A program made the position numbers and the translations under genes. From Yarrowia lipolytica (lineage: Eukaryota > Ascomycota > Dipodascomycetes > Dipodascales), in the NCBI RefSeq assembly GCF_001761485.1, contig NC_090772.1:868001-932000 (forward strand): a stretch of 64,000 bases of DNA, given 5' to 3'. The notes below the pieces were generated by a model. That model was not told the origin of the DNA. It was given only the letters and a program-made list of their open reading frames with translations, and made no database searches. The first letter of the stretch is position 1, and each line of letters starts with the position of its first letter. Below, in pieces: positions 32,403 to 42,508 of this stretch.

Positions 32403-32920
32403 ACCATCTATAGCCAGAGCGTTATCAGCAGATGGACAATAGTCAATGTATACCGCCACATCCCACAATCAGATTATTCAGTCATGCACCTGCCCCTTAC
32501 TCATGCTCGTAATGCTTGCAAATCCGGGTCTCTGTATGGTTCTTGACTTTGGTCCGTTTTGCTTTTTTGCTCGCGTTCACGCATTAGTGTTGCTAAGTCA
32601 GAAGTGACTGTACAGAGTTTGCCCTTGTGTGACTGAGCATTTGAAGGAATTAGATAATTGAGTTGGGTCGAGTGCGGGGTGGTTGAAGGCTCTGAATATC
32701 GACGAATACTCTTCATAATGGAAATATGAAAGCGGAATTGCCATAAAACCGCCAAAAATAACCATAGTCGTCTCTATCAGATTTCGCATGGCCCTTCTAT
32801 AACCCCAGTTATGAGACACGTTGTGCTCCCCCCCCCATTCAAACCCAAATCAGTGATTATGCACGGGATCCTAACCGTCACACATCCCAGTTGCGCCCTG
32901 CAAAACCGTGCTAAAAAATG

Positions 32921-32928
32921 TATATATA
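32921..32928 (+). promoter_or_regulatory. TATA box of the LigB-type gene
   Basis: TATATATA, 34 bases before the ATG at 32962. It overlaps the upstream part of the open frame, which argues that translation starts at 32962. Confidence 0.65.
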
Positions 32929-32961
32929 CCACCGACGTCGCCCTGCCATGGTAACTTCCAG

Positions 32962-34107
32962 ATGAACACACTCACATCTCTCTTCTTCCTCACACTAGCC
33001 GTTTTCGCCTCTCTACTTGGTCGAAAAGCCTACATTTCCAACATCACCAACACACCCATTACATCAACCACCACCAACACTCAGTCCTACGACACCAAAC
33101 TCCCCGATCTAGACATGCCTTCCATCGCCAAACGAACCCCCGTTCTCTTCGTGCCCCACGGAGGCCCTACTCTCATGTACGAGGGCGACCCCAACTCGGA
33201 TCAGAAGGCTTTCGCCTACCTGCGAGCCTTTGGCCGAGAGCTGCTCAAGAAGCACAAGGAGAACCCCGAGTCCGTCAAAGGCGTCATTGTCATGTCCGCC
33301 CACTGGGAGCATGCCTACCAGAAGGACGAGAACCCTCGAGAGGTTTCTCCCAACAAGCTGCCGAAGATCACTCCCAAGCTTGGAAAGATCCCCGTTGGAA
33401 TTGCCACCGATCCTGCCGACGGTCTTGGACGACTCGAGTACGACTTCTTCGGCTTCCCCCGAAAGCTCTACCAAGAGAAGTTCTTTGCCCGACATTCCCA
33501 CGAGCTTGCTCTCAAGGTCGCCGATGTCATTGACTCCTCTGACAAGTACCAAGCTCAGCTCCGAACCGACAAGAAGTGGGACCACGGTCTGTGGGTCTCT
33601 TCCAAGGTCATGTTTGAGCATGCCGGAGAGGCTGACGGAGAGGTTCCCTTCCCCGTTTTGCAGATTTCTGAGCCTGCTGGAGACCAGCTCAAGGCCAACG
33701 GAAACGAGGATGACGTTGCGAACAGATTCTACGACCTCGGCAAGGTTCTTGCTCCTCTGAGAGAACAGGGTTACTGGATTATTGGCTCCGGAATGTCCGT
33801 TCACAACCTGCGAGAGCTAGGCGCCTACTACGGAGGCCATGCTGACTACGCCGTAACCTTTGAGAAGGAGGTCAACAAGCTTGTCCAGAATGTCACTGCC
33901 AACGAGGACGGCAAGATTCCCGACGAACAGTACAAGCGAAATGTCAAGACGTTGTGGAACGACAAGGACCGACGACGAGCCCATCCTACTGCCGAGCATC
34001 TCTTCCCTCTGTTTTTCGCTCTCGGAGCTGCTGACGGAGATAAGGGTAAGCAGGTTTACGCTGCTCCCCAGGCCTCTCTTTCTTGGGGAACCTACAAGTG
34101 GCAGTAA
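32962..34107 (+). CDS. LigB-type extradiol ring-cleavage dioxygenase (DODA-like)
   Basis: Encodes 381 residues. The family (plant and fungal 4,5-DOPA dioxygenase type) opens catechol rings using a metal ion. The metal-binding histidines are visible in VLFVPHGGPT, MSAHWEHA and WDHGLWV, with further conserved residues in GSGMSVHNLRE and HPTAEHLFPLF. The first 20 residues from this ATG (MNTLTSLFFLTLAVFASLLG) form a signal peptide or membrane anchor, unusual for this normally cytosolic family. An internal ATG before PSIAKRTPVLF could give a soluble form. Codon use is strongly biased, as in well-expressed genes. The substrate is not known. Confidence 0.88.
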   Translation: MNTLTSLFFLTLAVFASLLGRKAYISNITNTPITSTTTNTQSYDTKLPDLDMPSIAKRTPVLFVPHGGPTLMYEGDPNSDQKAFAYLRAFGRELLKKHKENPESVKGVIVMSAHWEHAYQKDENPREVSPNKLPKITPKLGKIPVGIATDPADGLGRLEYDFFGFPRKLYQEKFFARHSHELALKVADVIDSSDKYQAQLRTDKKWDHGLWVSSKVMFEHAGEADGEVPFPVLQISEPAGDQLKANGNEDDVANRFYDLGKVLAPLREQGYWIIGSGMSVHNLRELGAYYGGHADYAVTFEKEVNKLVQNVTANEDGKIPDEQYKRNVKTLWNDKDRRRAHPTAEHLFPLFFALGAADGDKGKQVYAAPQASLSWGTYKWQ

Positions 34108-34967
34108 GCCATCTAACACTTATATATATACTTGATTTTATAGATAGAATGGATTGTACAGTTATTTTCTTGGTACCGTAGATATGCATCTTTGTATAAC
34201 AATCACTTTCAACTCCTTCCAACAGTAAAGTTAGGTTGCCTCGAAAAGGCTATGTGTAGTTCGTGTGGAGAGCATGACGTGTATTATATAGATGAGGAGT
34301 TATTGACATACTTGTAGATGGATGGCCGGTTGCAAAACAGCATGCAGAGCCCTCGTCTACTTATCACGTGACTCTGATCCGAGATGGATACGGCTTGGGA
34401 CTTTGACAGGAGCATGAGATCAATCACTTCCCCTTGACCCCTTGACCTCGGCTCTTATCTGATCCATGTGGAACCAAGTGTATCTCCCGATGCTTGCAAC
34501 TACACAATGGCACCGCAGAGGTGATTTAAAGGTATCAGAAGAACTGTATTGTCATGGAGAATGTCCAGATACGGCCCGCTTCCGTGTACCGGGTGCTGGT
34601 CGGAAATTAACACAACAATTCCTCCCCAATGGCATGTCATGCAGCTCTCCCCAAGCTTTTTCAGTCTACAAGTAGACACTGACATATTTTCGGTTGAGTT
34701 TTGGGGGGGATTATTGGCCCTCACAGATGCAATAAGAAGGCGGAAAAACATTGAATCGAAAGGTGAAACTCTGGAGATATTATTTATAATTCCATATTGA
34801 AAATGTCTTTATTTATTCACCTCTCAGAGAACAGCTAGGATTTTTCATCGTTATCAATAAAGTTAACCTCCCGAAACGAGGTTAGGGTTCCCGAGTCCGC
34901 CCGAATCATTGGTTGGGTCTTATCCTGGAAAACCGCTCTTCTTGATTTTCCCACCTACAGTCCAAAG
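34108..34967. other. Intergenic region and FUM1 leader exon
   Basis: 3' flank of the dioxygenase gene, one TCACGTGA at 34364, and the promoter and untranslated first exon of FUM1 at the right. No other gene seen. Confidence 0.6.
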
Positions 34968-35382
34968 GTGAGTATGGAGCGGTCCAAGACGCGAGCGGGA
35001 ATTGTGTCAATTGAAATGAGACAATTGAGTCCAATATTGAATGGAAACACAGTATTTACTACTGATAGTGCTCTCCAAGTGGTGCTGTTGGCGTCTTCAA
35101 CAGGTGGTTAGGTGGGTGTGGTTATGGTGATACGACTACGTGTACATGATTATCACGGGTTACACAACACGTACGTTTGAGTTGTATGTGGTTCAGCTGT
35201 GTAACTGTGAAGTCATTGAGCCACCGTAACCTGGGTCAGGCGGCCCATATTGTGATTCAATCGGAAGCACAAAACGATACAAAACCTGATCCAAGCCGAA
35301 CCATGAACCAGTAACTGAGCCTGTGCCTGTCGCTCAAGACCTACGGCCTCTCATGATCATTATAACTCACATTCTAACTCAG
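34968..35382 (+). other. FUM1: Leader intron of FUM1 (415 nt)
   Basis: Donor GGTGAGTATGG (GT at 34968) and acceptor TTCTAACTCAG ending at 35382, directly against the start codon. The stretch before the donor has no ATG, so it is untranslated. Confidence 0.75.
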
Positions 35383-36852
35383 ATGCTCCGAACAGTCCGA
35401 CTAGCCAAGGTCTCTCGACCTCTCACCCTTCGAACCTTCTCCACCACCCCCGCCTTCCTCGGCAAGCGAGTCGAGAAGGACGCCTTTGGAGACATTGATG
35501 TCGACGACTCCCACTACTGGGGCGCCCAGACCCAGCGATCTCTGCAGAACTTTGACATTGGCGGAGAGAAGGCCAAGATGCCCGAGCCCATTGTCAAGGC
35601 CTTTGGCATCCTCAAGAAGGCCGCTGCCACCGTCAACATGAAGTACGGTCTGGACCCCAAGGTTGGCGAGGCCATCCAGAAGGCTGCCCAGGAGGTCATT
35701 GACGGCAAGCTTACCAAGGATTTCCCCCTGGTTGTCTTCCAGACCGGTTCCGGTACCCAGTCCAACATGAACTCCAACGAGGTCATCTCCAACCGAGCCA
35801 TTGAGATGCTCGGCGGAAAGCTCGGCTCCAAGTCCCCCGTGCACCCCAACGACCACGTCAACATGTCCCAGTCTTCCAACGACACCTTCCCCACCGTCAT
35901 GCACATTGCCGCCGTCATGGAGATCACCAAGAACCTGATCCCCCAGCTGCAGCTGCTCGAGGAGTCCCTCGCCAAGAAGTCTGCAGAGTTCGACAAGATT
36001 ATCAAGATTGGCCGAACCCATCTGCAGGACGCTACCCCCCTGACCCTCGGCCAGGAGTTCTCCGGCTACGTGACCCAGGTCAAGTACGGCATTGAGCGAG
36101 TCAAGGACGTTCTTCCCCGACTCCGACACCTTGCCCAGGGAGGAACCGCCGTCGGTACCGGTCTTAACACCAAGAAGGGTTTCGACACTGCCGTCGCCGC
36201 TGAGGTCTCCAAGATCACCGGCGAGGAGTTCTCCACCGCCCCCAACAAGTTTGAGGCTCTTGCCGCCCACGACGCCATTGTCGAGGCCTCCGGTGCCCTC
36301 AACACCGTTGCCGTGTCTCTGTTCAAGATTGCCAACGATATCCGATACCTCGGTTCCGGTCCCCGATGTGGCTACGGCGAGCTTGCTCTCCCCGAGAACG
36401 AGCCCGGTTCTTCCATCATGCCCGGTAAGGTCAACCCCACCCAGAACGAGGCTCTGACCATGGTCTGCTGCCAGGTTTTCGGAAACAACTCCACTATCAC
36501 CTACGCCGGTGCCTCCGGTCAGTTCGAGCTGAACGTCTTCAAGCCCGTCATGATCGCCAACCTGCTCGAGTCCATCCGACTCATTGCTGATGGATCTCGA
36601 TCTTTCCGAATCCACTGTGTCGACGGCATTGTCGCCAACGAGAAGCGAATCTCCCAGCTCATGAACGAGTCTCTCATGCTGGTCACCGCCCTCAACCCCA
36701 AGATTGGCTACGACATGGCCTCCAAGGTCGCCAAGAACGCCCACAAGAAGGGAATCACTCTTAAGGAGTCTGCCCTCGAGCTCGGCGCTCTCACCTCTGA
36801 GGAGTTTGACCAGTGGGTCCGACCCGAGAAGATGATTGGCCCCTCTGACTAA
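35383..36852 (+). CDS. FUM1: Fumarate hydratase, mitochondrial and cytosolic
   Basis: Converts fumarate to L-malate in the TCA cycle. The 489-residue class II enzyme shows the superfamily signature [11 protein letters not shown], with the catalytic Ser on its flexible loop, and [20 protein letters not shown] and [16 protein letters not shown] at the other active-site regions. The first 25 residues ([20 protein letters not shown]) are basic and hydroxylated, a mitochondrial presequence; in yeasts the same gene also supplies the cytosol. The start is fixed by the acceptor of the leader intron. Codon bias is strong. Confidence 0.97.
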   Translation: MLRTVRLAKVSRPLTLRTFSTTPAFLGKRVEKDAFGDIDVDDSHYWGAQTQRSLQNFDIGGEKAKMPEPIVKAFGILKKAAATVNMKYGLDPKVGEAIQKAAQEVIDGKLTKDFPLVVFQTGSGTQSNMNSNEVISNRAIEMLGGKLGSKSPVHPNDHVNMSQSSNDTFPTVMHIAAVMEITKNLIPQLQLLEESLAKKSAEFDKIIKIGRTHLQDATPLTLGQEFSGYVTQVKYGIERVKDVLPRLRHLAQGGTAVGTGLNTKKGFDTAVAAEVSKITGEEFSTAPNKFEALAAHDAIVEASGALNTVAVSLFKIANDIRYLGSGPRCGYGELALPENEPGSSIMPGKVNPTQNEALTMVCCQVFGNNSTITYAGASGQFELNVFKPVMIANLLESIRLIADGSRSFRIHCVDGIVANEKRISQLMNESLMLVTALNPKIGYDMASKVAKNAHKKGITLKESALELGALTSEEFDQWVRPEKMIGPSD

Positions 36853-36985
36853 ACGGAGTGAATGTAATGAAGTATGAATTGTTAACGGATGATTGAGAAG
36901 TACCGCGGTCGATGTAAATACGGATGTAGATATCTCCACTAACTCATTATTAGTATGTAGAGACAACTAGACACACTAATGAAAA

Positions 36986-37013
36986 GTACAGTATGTACTC
37001 GTACATACTGTAC
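36986..37013. repeat. 13-bp palindrome between convergent genes
   Basis: GTACAGTATGTAC and its exact inverse GTACATACTGTAC are separated by two bases. It lies between the 3' ends of FUM1 and GLC3 and may mark termination on both strands. Confidence 0.85.
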
Positions 37014-37201
37014 ATACAATATCTACAAGTACGTACAGTAGGTTTTACATCAATCCTTTCATGATGGCAATAGCTTTGTGTCTACAATATAATGTTCGAA
37101 ATCAAATAATAATAAAAAACAGAAGTGCTTTTCATCCTGAATGCCTTGCGGTAGTGACTTTAGCCCAGCGACGCTCTTCGCCATTGTTGGCTTGTCACTA
37201 C

Positions 37202-39277
37202 TTACTTTCGTCTAGGGTCATCCTCCCGGGCAAACACCAGAGCCACTCGAGAAGGAATGTAGATATGCATACAGTTAGCCCGTCCGTTCCACTCCAGAGG
37301 CTCGGTATGGCATCGGGTCTTTTCGTGGTCGATTCGGCCAAAACCTCCAAACTCGGGAGAATCAGAATCCAACACAAGGGTGTATGTTCCAGGCTGGTCC
37401 ACACCGATTCTGTAGTCAGTGAACGACTTGTTGGGGTGGAAGTTGAAGACAAACACCAGACCAGCTCGCTCATACACAACCACCTTGTCGTCCTCGTTCT
37501 TCAACGACACGTAAGCCTGGTCGGCCGACAGCCAGCCGTAGTGGTCTCCTCGGTGCTGCATGGCGGCATCGAATTCATTAAGATGCTGGTATCTCAACAG
37601 CTTGTCATCCACCACAGGCCACTGTCGTCGACAGTAGTGGAAAGAGGAGCCATTGCCCTCTCGAGGGAAGTCCAGCCACTCAGGGTGTCCAAACTCGTTA
37701 CCCTCAAAGTTGAGGTATCCTTCTCCTCCAAGAGAATGGGTGATGAGTCGAATCATCTTGTGGAGAGCGATTCCTCGGTCAATGATGGGGTTGGGGTCGG
37801 AAAGAACAGACATGGAGGTGTACATTTCCTTATCCATGAGCCAGAAGGCCAGAGTTTTGTCTCCAACCAGAGCCTGATCATGAGACTCAGCATAAGCAAT
37901 GGTCTTTTCTCGATGACGACGGTTGGTCAAAGTAAAAACAATGTTGCCCATGTCCCAGTCCTCGTCTCGGGTCTCCTTGACGAGCTTGATCCACATGTCG
38001 GGAATAGCCATGGCCAGACGGTAGTCAAAGCCAACACCTCCCTCAGAAACAGGTCTACAGAGAGCAGGCATTCCAGACACATCTTCGGCGATGGAGAGGA
38101 AGTTGCCTGCATCTTCTCCGGGTCGAAGAAGAGGTTGCAGCTCCCTCATGAGCTCGTGAGCCAACATGAGATAAACAACGGCCTGCTGATCAACATGTTC
38201 GTCTCCAAAGTACTCATGGTAGCCACCGGAGAAGCCGGTACCGAGACCATGATGCTTGTAGAGCATAGAGGTGACTCCGTCAAACCGGAAGCCGTCAAAG
38301 TGGTACTCCTCAATATAGAACCGCAGGTTGGACAGCAAGAACCGAAGAACCTCGTACTTTCCGTAATCAAACAGCTTTGAGTCCCACTGAGGATGGTCTC
38401 CCTTTGCTCCACCATGGAAGTACTGGTGGTCAGTTCCATCAAAGTTGTTGAGACCGTCATCGACGTTTTTGCAAGCATGAGAGTGCACAACATCCAGAAG
38501 AACAGTAATACCCATACCGTGAGCGGTGTCAATGAGCTCCTTGAGGTCCTCTGGAGTACCATATCGGGACGAAATAGCGTAGAAGGAGGTGACCTGGTAG
38601 CCAAAGGAGGCGTAGTAGGCGTGTTCCATGATGGCCATGAGCTGGATCACGTTGTAGCCCAGTTTGTGGATTCGAGGGAGAATGTTCTTTGTAAACTCCT
38701 TGTAAGTGCCGACTCGAGGTTCGCTGGAGGAGATACCCACGTGGGCTTCGTAGATTTGGGCGTTGGCAGGAGTGGGGGGAGATTTGTTCTTCCACTGGTA
38801 CTTTTCCGACTCGGGAGGGTTCCAGAACACAGCCTCATAGATGGGCGATTTGGACAGGTCCTGGACGACGTAGGTGGACCAGGCAGGCAGTCGATCGACC
38901 CATTGACCGTTGGAGGTCTTCAGAGCAAGCTTGACCTTGGAGTTATGGGGGATTGCCACCTGACCATCTGAGGTAGGAGGCACAGTCACGCTCCACAGTC
39001 CATACTCGTCTCTGGTCATGTGGTACTGTTGTCTGTCCCAGCCGTTGAAGTCGCCGGTTAGAACTGCTTCGGAGGCTCCTGGAGCCCACTCTCTGTAGGT
39101 GACCGAGTTGTCCTTGTTGACATGGAGTCCGTATCGTTTATAGGAGGCTGCAAACTCAGCAAGACCTCCCTCCTTGGCAAAATGGTCCTTCCACTGGCCC
39201 ACTAGGGCTTGTCGTCGAAGGAGTTCCTCCTCGAATGGTTTGAGCCAAGGATCGTCTTTGCAAACTTGTAGTGTCAT
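37202..39277 (-). CDS. GLC3: Glycogen branching enzyme (1,4-alpha-glucan branching enzyme)
   Basis: Transfers alpha-1,4 segments of glycogen to alpha-1,6 positions in the cytosol. The 691-residue product is the normal length. It starts with a CBM48 domain (about 60-150, including [19 protein letters not shown]) followed by a GH13 catalytic barrel. The catalytic residues lie in [11 protein letters not shown] (nucleophile Asp), [10 protein letters not shown] (acid Glu) and YAESHDQAL (third Asp). A beta domain closes the protein. Single exon; a clean ATG at 39277. The 3' end faces FUM1, 350 bases away. Confidence 0.97.
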   Translation of the reverse strand: MTLQVCKDDPWLKPFEEELLRRQALVGQWKDHFAKEGGLAEFAASYKRYGLHVNKDNSVTYREWAPGASEAVLTGDFNGWDRQQYHMTRDEYGLWSVTVPPTSDGQVAIPHNSKVKLALKTSNGQWVDRLPAWSTYVVQDLSKSPIYEAVFWNPPESEKYQWKNKSPPTPANAQIYEAHVGISSSEPRVGTYKEFTKNILPRIHKLGYNVIQLMAIMEHAYYASFGYQVTSFYAISSRYGTPEDLKELIDTAHGMGITVLLDVVHSHACKNVDDGLNNFDGTDHQYFHGGAKGDHPQWDSKLFDYGKYEVLRFLLSNLRFYIEEYHFDGFRFDGVTSMLYKHHGLGTGFSGGYHEYFGDEHVDQQAVVYLMLAHELMRELQPLLRPGEDAGNFLSIAEDVSGMPALCRPVSEGGVGFDYRLAMAIPDMWIKLVKETRDEDWDMGNIVFTLTNRRHREKTIAYAESHDQALVGDKTLAFWLMDKEMYTSMSVLSDPNPIIDRGIALHKMIRLITHSLGGEGYLNFEGNEFGHPEWLDFPREGNGSSFHYCRRQWPVVDDKLLRYQHLNEFDAAMQHRGDHYGWLSADQAYVSLKNEDDKVVVYERAGLVFVFNFHPNKSFTDYRIGVDQPGTYTLVLDSDSPEFGGFGRIDHEKTRCHTEPLEWNGRANCMHIYIPSRVALVFAREDDPRRK

Positions 39278-39613
39278 GGTTGGTGGTGGGTGTGGTGGTT
39301 GTGGTGGTGTAGATGTGGAGTCTGGTTTGTATGCAATGACGTGTTGTTTTTATCGTCTCGATTTCTCAATTGGATTTTGCTGAAGTCGATCAATCAATTG
39401 GCTGTCACAAGTAGGTGGTTCAACGTGCAGTGATATATGTCGCCCATCGGCCCATATGGCTGGGGCTGGGAGGGGAAGTCTAAAGAGGACATGGAATCTG
39501 TAATAGGGTAACTTTGGAGGGGGGTATATAATGCCTCACTGAGAGTGGAAAGGGCTAGAAAGGAGACTGAATTGCAAATTTTAGACCACAAAATCCACTG
39601 TCCAATTCCTTCC

Positions 39614-39946
39614 ATGCCGATATACCGCTCATTGGCAAAGATAGCAGCTCCACTCGGTGCTTTGGCCGAGGCTTCATGCATCCCATTAAGGTTGCTGATA
39701 TACGAGATTGCTGTCCCAACAGAAGCGCAGCATGCTGGAAGTATGGTAATTTTTCCGGCCGATGAGGGGGGGGCGAAAGTGACCTATTTATACTTGTACG
39801 GGTGCGGTAGAGACATGGTGTGTGTTGTTCGAAAGAACAATCTGCTGCCAACCAATAAATCACCATTTTTGTTCTCACAGCCACCGCACAAGCTTTTAGA
39901 CAAGTCCAGTCGTACTCTTGGTCACCCCACCAACTCGTACAACTAA
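39614..39946 (+). CDS. Uncertain small gene, hypothetical (110 residues)
   Basis: An ATG frame 90 bases after a TATATAA box on the same strand. The product begins MPIYRSLAKIAAPLGALAEA and has no recognisable domain. No splice signals help. It may be chance; the promoter-like box is the only support. Confidence 0.25.
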   Translation: MPIYRSLAKIAAPLGALAEASCIPLRLLIYEIAVPTEAQHAGSMVIFPADEGGAKVTYLYLYGCGRDMVCVVRKNNLLPTNKSPFLFSQPPHKLLDKSSRTLGHPTNSYN

Positions 39947-40103
39947 CTCATGAGCCCCGTATGCTCCGGAGTGAACGTACACCTGATCAAAAAGAAACTA
40001 CCGACTGAAGCTCCACGGATAGTGTATACGATGCGAGTCTCACAGAGGAGCCGGAACGAAAAAAACAACGAACTTCTTTCATCTCTATTTGTAGCAGCTC
40101 GTC

Positions 40104-40544
40104 ATGTCTCCCGTGTCCGACGGCTTGTTTGGTCTCCTCTACAACGCTGCAAGCAGTTCTGACAGCACTCACGCAGAAAGGGCTCCACACAGGCACACTA
40201 AGCTCAGCCGTACAGGCGCTAGCGTTGGCGGAAGTAGAGTCCAGTGGAGGACAATTGAGGGGTCATCAGGTGCTAGGACGAGGCTTGAGTCGACTTCTGA
40301 CTTGCATTATGGTGCAACAACAGTCGCTGTGAAGAAAGTCACCGGGGCTTTATGGACATGTTCATATGGACAAGAATGTGACCCAGTCCTCCATCCCCTC
40401 GGTGGAGTCGCCCTATGTCTCGCACTCGCGTCTACGTATCGTGCAGTAGTAACCGGTATAGTACCTACTACCATCTGGAGCTATACGGATTTCCAAACCG
40501 TCTACAATTGCTACAGTGAGATTTTTCAAGTAAGCTCGGCATAG
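40104..40544 (+). CDS. Uncertain gene, hypothetical (146 residues)
   Basis: Starts MSPVSDGLFGLLYNAASSS, after a leader-like, pyrimidine- and CAA-rich stretch. Another frame over the same bases also looks protein-like, and further such stretches continue to about 40950, so the real structure is unclear: a spliced gene, a decayed gene or chance. I recognise no family. Confidence 0.25.
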   Translation: MSPVSDGLFGLLYNAASSSDSTHAERAPHRHTKLSRTGASVGGSRVQWRTIEGSSGARTRLESTSDLHYGATTVAVKKVTGALWTCSYGQECDPVLHPLGGVALCLALASTYRAVVTGIVPTTIWSYTDFQTVYNCYSEIFQVSSA

Positions 40545-41098
40545 CACTCAGCTCCAGTCTGTAGTACAAGAAACTGACTCGTGCGAGTCTAGAGCATTAG
40601 TCCCCACGCATCCGGAAGTGCTCACATGTCTCTCAAGGCCTCTGAACTCTTCTGCCGAAACCCCACCATGCTTCTCACTCCTACAGCCTCCACAGCCAAT
40701 ACAGTTTTACCACCTACCGGGCTAAGGAACTACAAGCATAGGTCCATTCGAGGACAGAGGGCGTCAAATCAACAACGCTTTCCTCATTACCTGTAGCAGA
40801 GTTGGCAGATCTCGATATCTCTCGTCTCCAGCGCATGAACACTTACCCAGAGTCTAGAGATGGTTCGGCATTGTCGGCGTTGTCTGGGACTCAAGTATCG
40901 TATGTACATACTGTAACTACGAATACCCTCAACACAATGTAATGGTGGTAATAATGTGCTAAAAAGAATCCAGCAACATTTAAGTAAACATAAACAAAGA
41001 CAAATATACACTAAATCAAAATTACCACCACCAAAACCCGTTGTAGAATTACCAAATACACACCTCACTGTTATTCTCAAGTCTACACCTCCAAACAT

Positions 41099-41324
41099 TT
41101 AGGGTTGGCAAAGCTTATTTTCATGTCCTATTTGGGATGTCCTGTAATATAAGGAGTGTCATTATATGGCCCCATGGGACACCATAGAGACCTAAAGACC
41201 ATGGCAAATCGAAACTTGGAGCTCGAAAAACATTATCCTGGTATTATTTTCCTTAAGTATACTCTCTCACAAACAGTAAGCTCCTCCCTCACGTGTTTGT
41301 GACTGCTTTTCCGTTATCCACGTG
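41099..41324 (+). promoter_or_regulatory. RPL4: Promoter elements of RPL4: TTAGGGTT and two CACGTG boxes
   Basis: TTAGGGTT at 41099-41106 matches the Tbf1 core. CACGTG boxes are at 41290 and 41319, the latter as CCACGTGACATG, a Cbf1-like site. The Tbf1/Cbf1 pair is known to drive ribosomal protein genes in non-Saccharomyces yeasts; use here is inferred. Confidence 0.6.
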
Positions 41325-41416
41325 ACATGTCCCAACTGGAACTCTAAAATTTCCACACCTCCCGCTCACTGTAAATTTTCACTTTCGTCACTTCTCCCTC
41401 TCTAACGTAACACAAA

Positions 41417-42508
41417 ATGTCCACTCGACCCCAGGTTTCCGTCCACGGCGTTTCCGGCTCTGATGCCGGCGTCACCATCGTCCTCCCCGCCGTCTTCAAG
41501 GCTCCCATCCGACCCGATATCGTCCACTCCGTCTGGACTGGTGTCGCCAAGAACAAGCGACAGGCTTACGCCGTCGCCTCCAACGCCGGTGAGCAGACCT
41601 CTGCTGAGTCTTGGGGAACTGGTCGAGCCGTTGCTCGAATTCCCCGAGTTGGTGGATCCGGTACCCACCGATCCGGTCAGGGTGCTTTCGGTAACATGTG
41701 CCGAGGCGGACGAATGTTCGCTCCTACCAAGACCTGGAGAAAGTGGCACGTCAAGGTGAACCTCAACGAGAAGCGATACGCTACTGCCTCTGCCATTGCT
41801 GCTTCCGCTGTTGCTCCCCTTGTCCTTGCCCGAGGTCACCGAGTCGAGACCATTGCTGAGGTCCCCCTCGTTGTCTCCAACGACATTGAGTCCCTCACCA
41901 AGACCAAGGACGCCGTTGCCGCCCTCAAGGCCGTCGGTGCCCACCGAGACGTTGCCCGAGTTGTCAAGTCCAAGACCATCCGAGCCGGTAAGGGTAAGCT
42001 CCGAAACCGACGATGGACCCAGCGACGAGGTCCCCTTGTTGTCTACTCCGAGAACAAGGGTCTCGTTAAGGCCTTCCGAAACATCCCCGGTGTTGAGACC
42101 TGCGATGTGCGACACCTCAACCTGCTCCAGCTCGCTCCCGGCTCTCACCTTGGCCGATTCGTCATCTGGACCGAGGGTGCCTTCAACCTGCTCGACAACA
42201 TCTGGGGCTCCGAGTCTGTTGCCTCTGCCAAGTCTGGCTACTCTCTGCCCGCCAACATTCTGGCCAACGCTGATGTCTCTCGAATCATTGAGTCTCAGGA
42301 GATCCAGTCTATCCTGAAGCCCGCCAAGGAGATCCAGGAGAAGGACATCCGAAAGATGAACCCTCTCAAGAACAAGCAGGAGCTGCTCCGACTTAACCCT
42401 TACTCCAAGACCTTCGCTGAGAAGAAGCTTGGTTCCATCAAGGAGCCCAAGACCAAGGTCAAGAACGCCCAGAAGGCTAAGTTCATGCAGATCCTCAAGG
42501 ACAACTAA
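41417..42508 (+). CDS. RPL4: 60S ribosomal protein L4 (uL4)
   Basis: A structural protein of the large ribosomal subunit; its long internal loop lines the exit tunnel. The 363-residue sequence is the normal eukaryotic length and begins [14 protein letters not shown]. Signatures include [15 protein letters not shown] (tunnel loop), [15 protein letters not shown], and the basic C-terminal extension ending [11 protein letters not shown]. The whole gene uses a narrow set of codons, as expected for very high expression. Single exon in the coding part. Confidence 0.98.
   Translation: MSTRPQVSVHGVSGSDAGVTIVLPAVFKAPIRPDIVHSVWTGVAKNKRQAYAVASNAGEQTSAESWGTGRAVARIPRVGGSGTHRSGQGAFGNMCRGGRMFAPTKTWRKWHVKVNLNEKRYATASAIAASAVAPLVLARGHRVETIAEVPLVVSNDIESLTKTKDAVAALKAVGAHRDVARVVKSKTIRAGKGKLRNRRWTQRRGPLVVYSENKGLVKAFRNIPGVETCDVRHLNLLQLAPGSHLGRFVIWTEGAFNLLDNIWGSESVASAKSGYSLPANILANADVSRIIESQEIQSILKPAKEIQEKDIRKMNPLKNKQELLRLNPYSKTFAEKKLGSIKEPKTKVKNAQKAKFMQILKDN

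Larger units (their letters stand above)
31049..32961. other. Intergenic region, 1.9 kb
   Basis: Contains two short minisatellites (31630-31678 and 32344-32402), one TCACGTGA at 31732, GTAC-rich stretches near 31370 and 31460, and the TATA box of the dioxygenase gene. Frames are short and unconvincing. Confidence 0.6.
39278..41416. other. Region between GLC3 and RPL4 with uncertain coding stretches
   Basis: About 2.1 kb holding the GLC3 promoter, two uncertain plus-strand frames (listed separately), further protein-like stretches to about 40950, and the RPL4 promoter. One TATATAA sequence lies near 39525. Confidence 0.5.

Noticed and set aside
35401-36966. 521-codon open frame antisense to FUM1
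   Set aside because: Produced by the strong codon bias of FUM1; the translation is low-complexity Gly/Leu/Val/Asp with no domain.
37061-38380. 439-codon open frame antisense to GLC3
   Set aside because: Covers the GLC3 catalytic domain on the other strand and has no recognisable features.
41402-42148. 248-codon frame antisense to RPL4
   Set aside because: Shadow caused by RPL4 codon bias.
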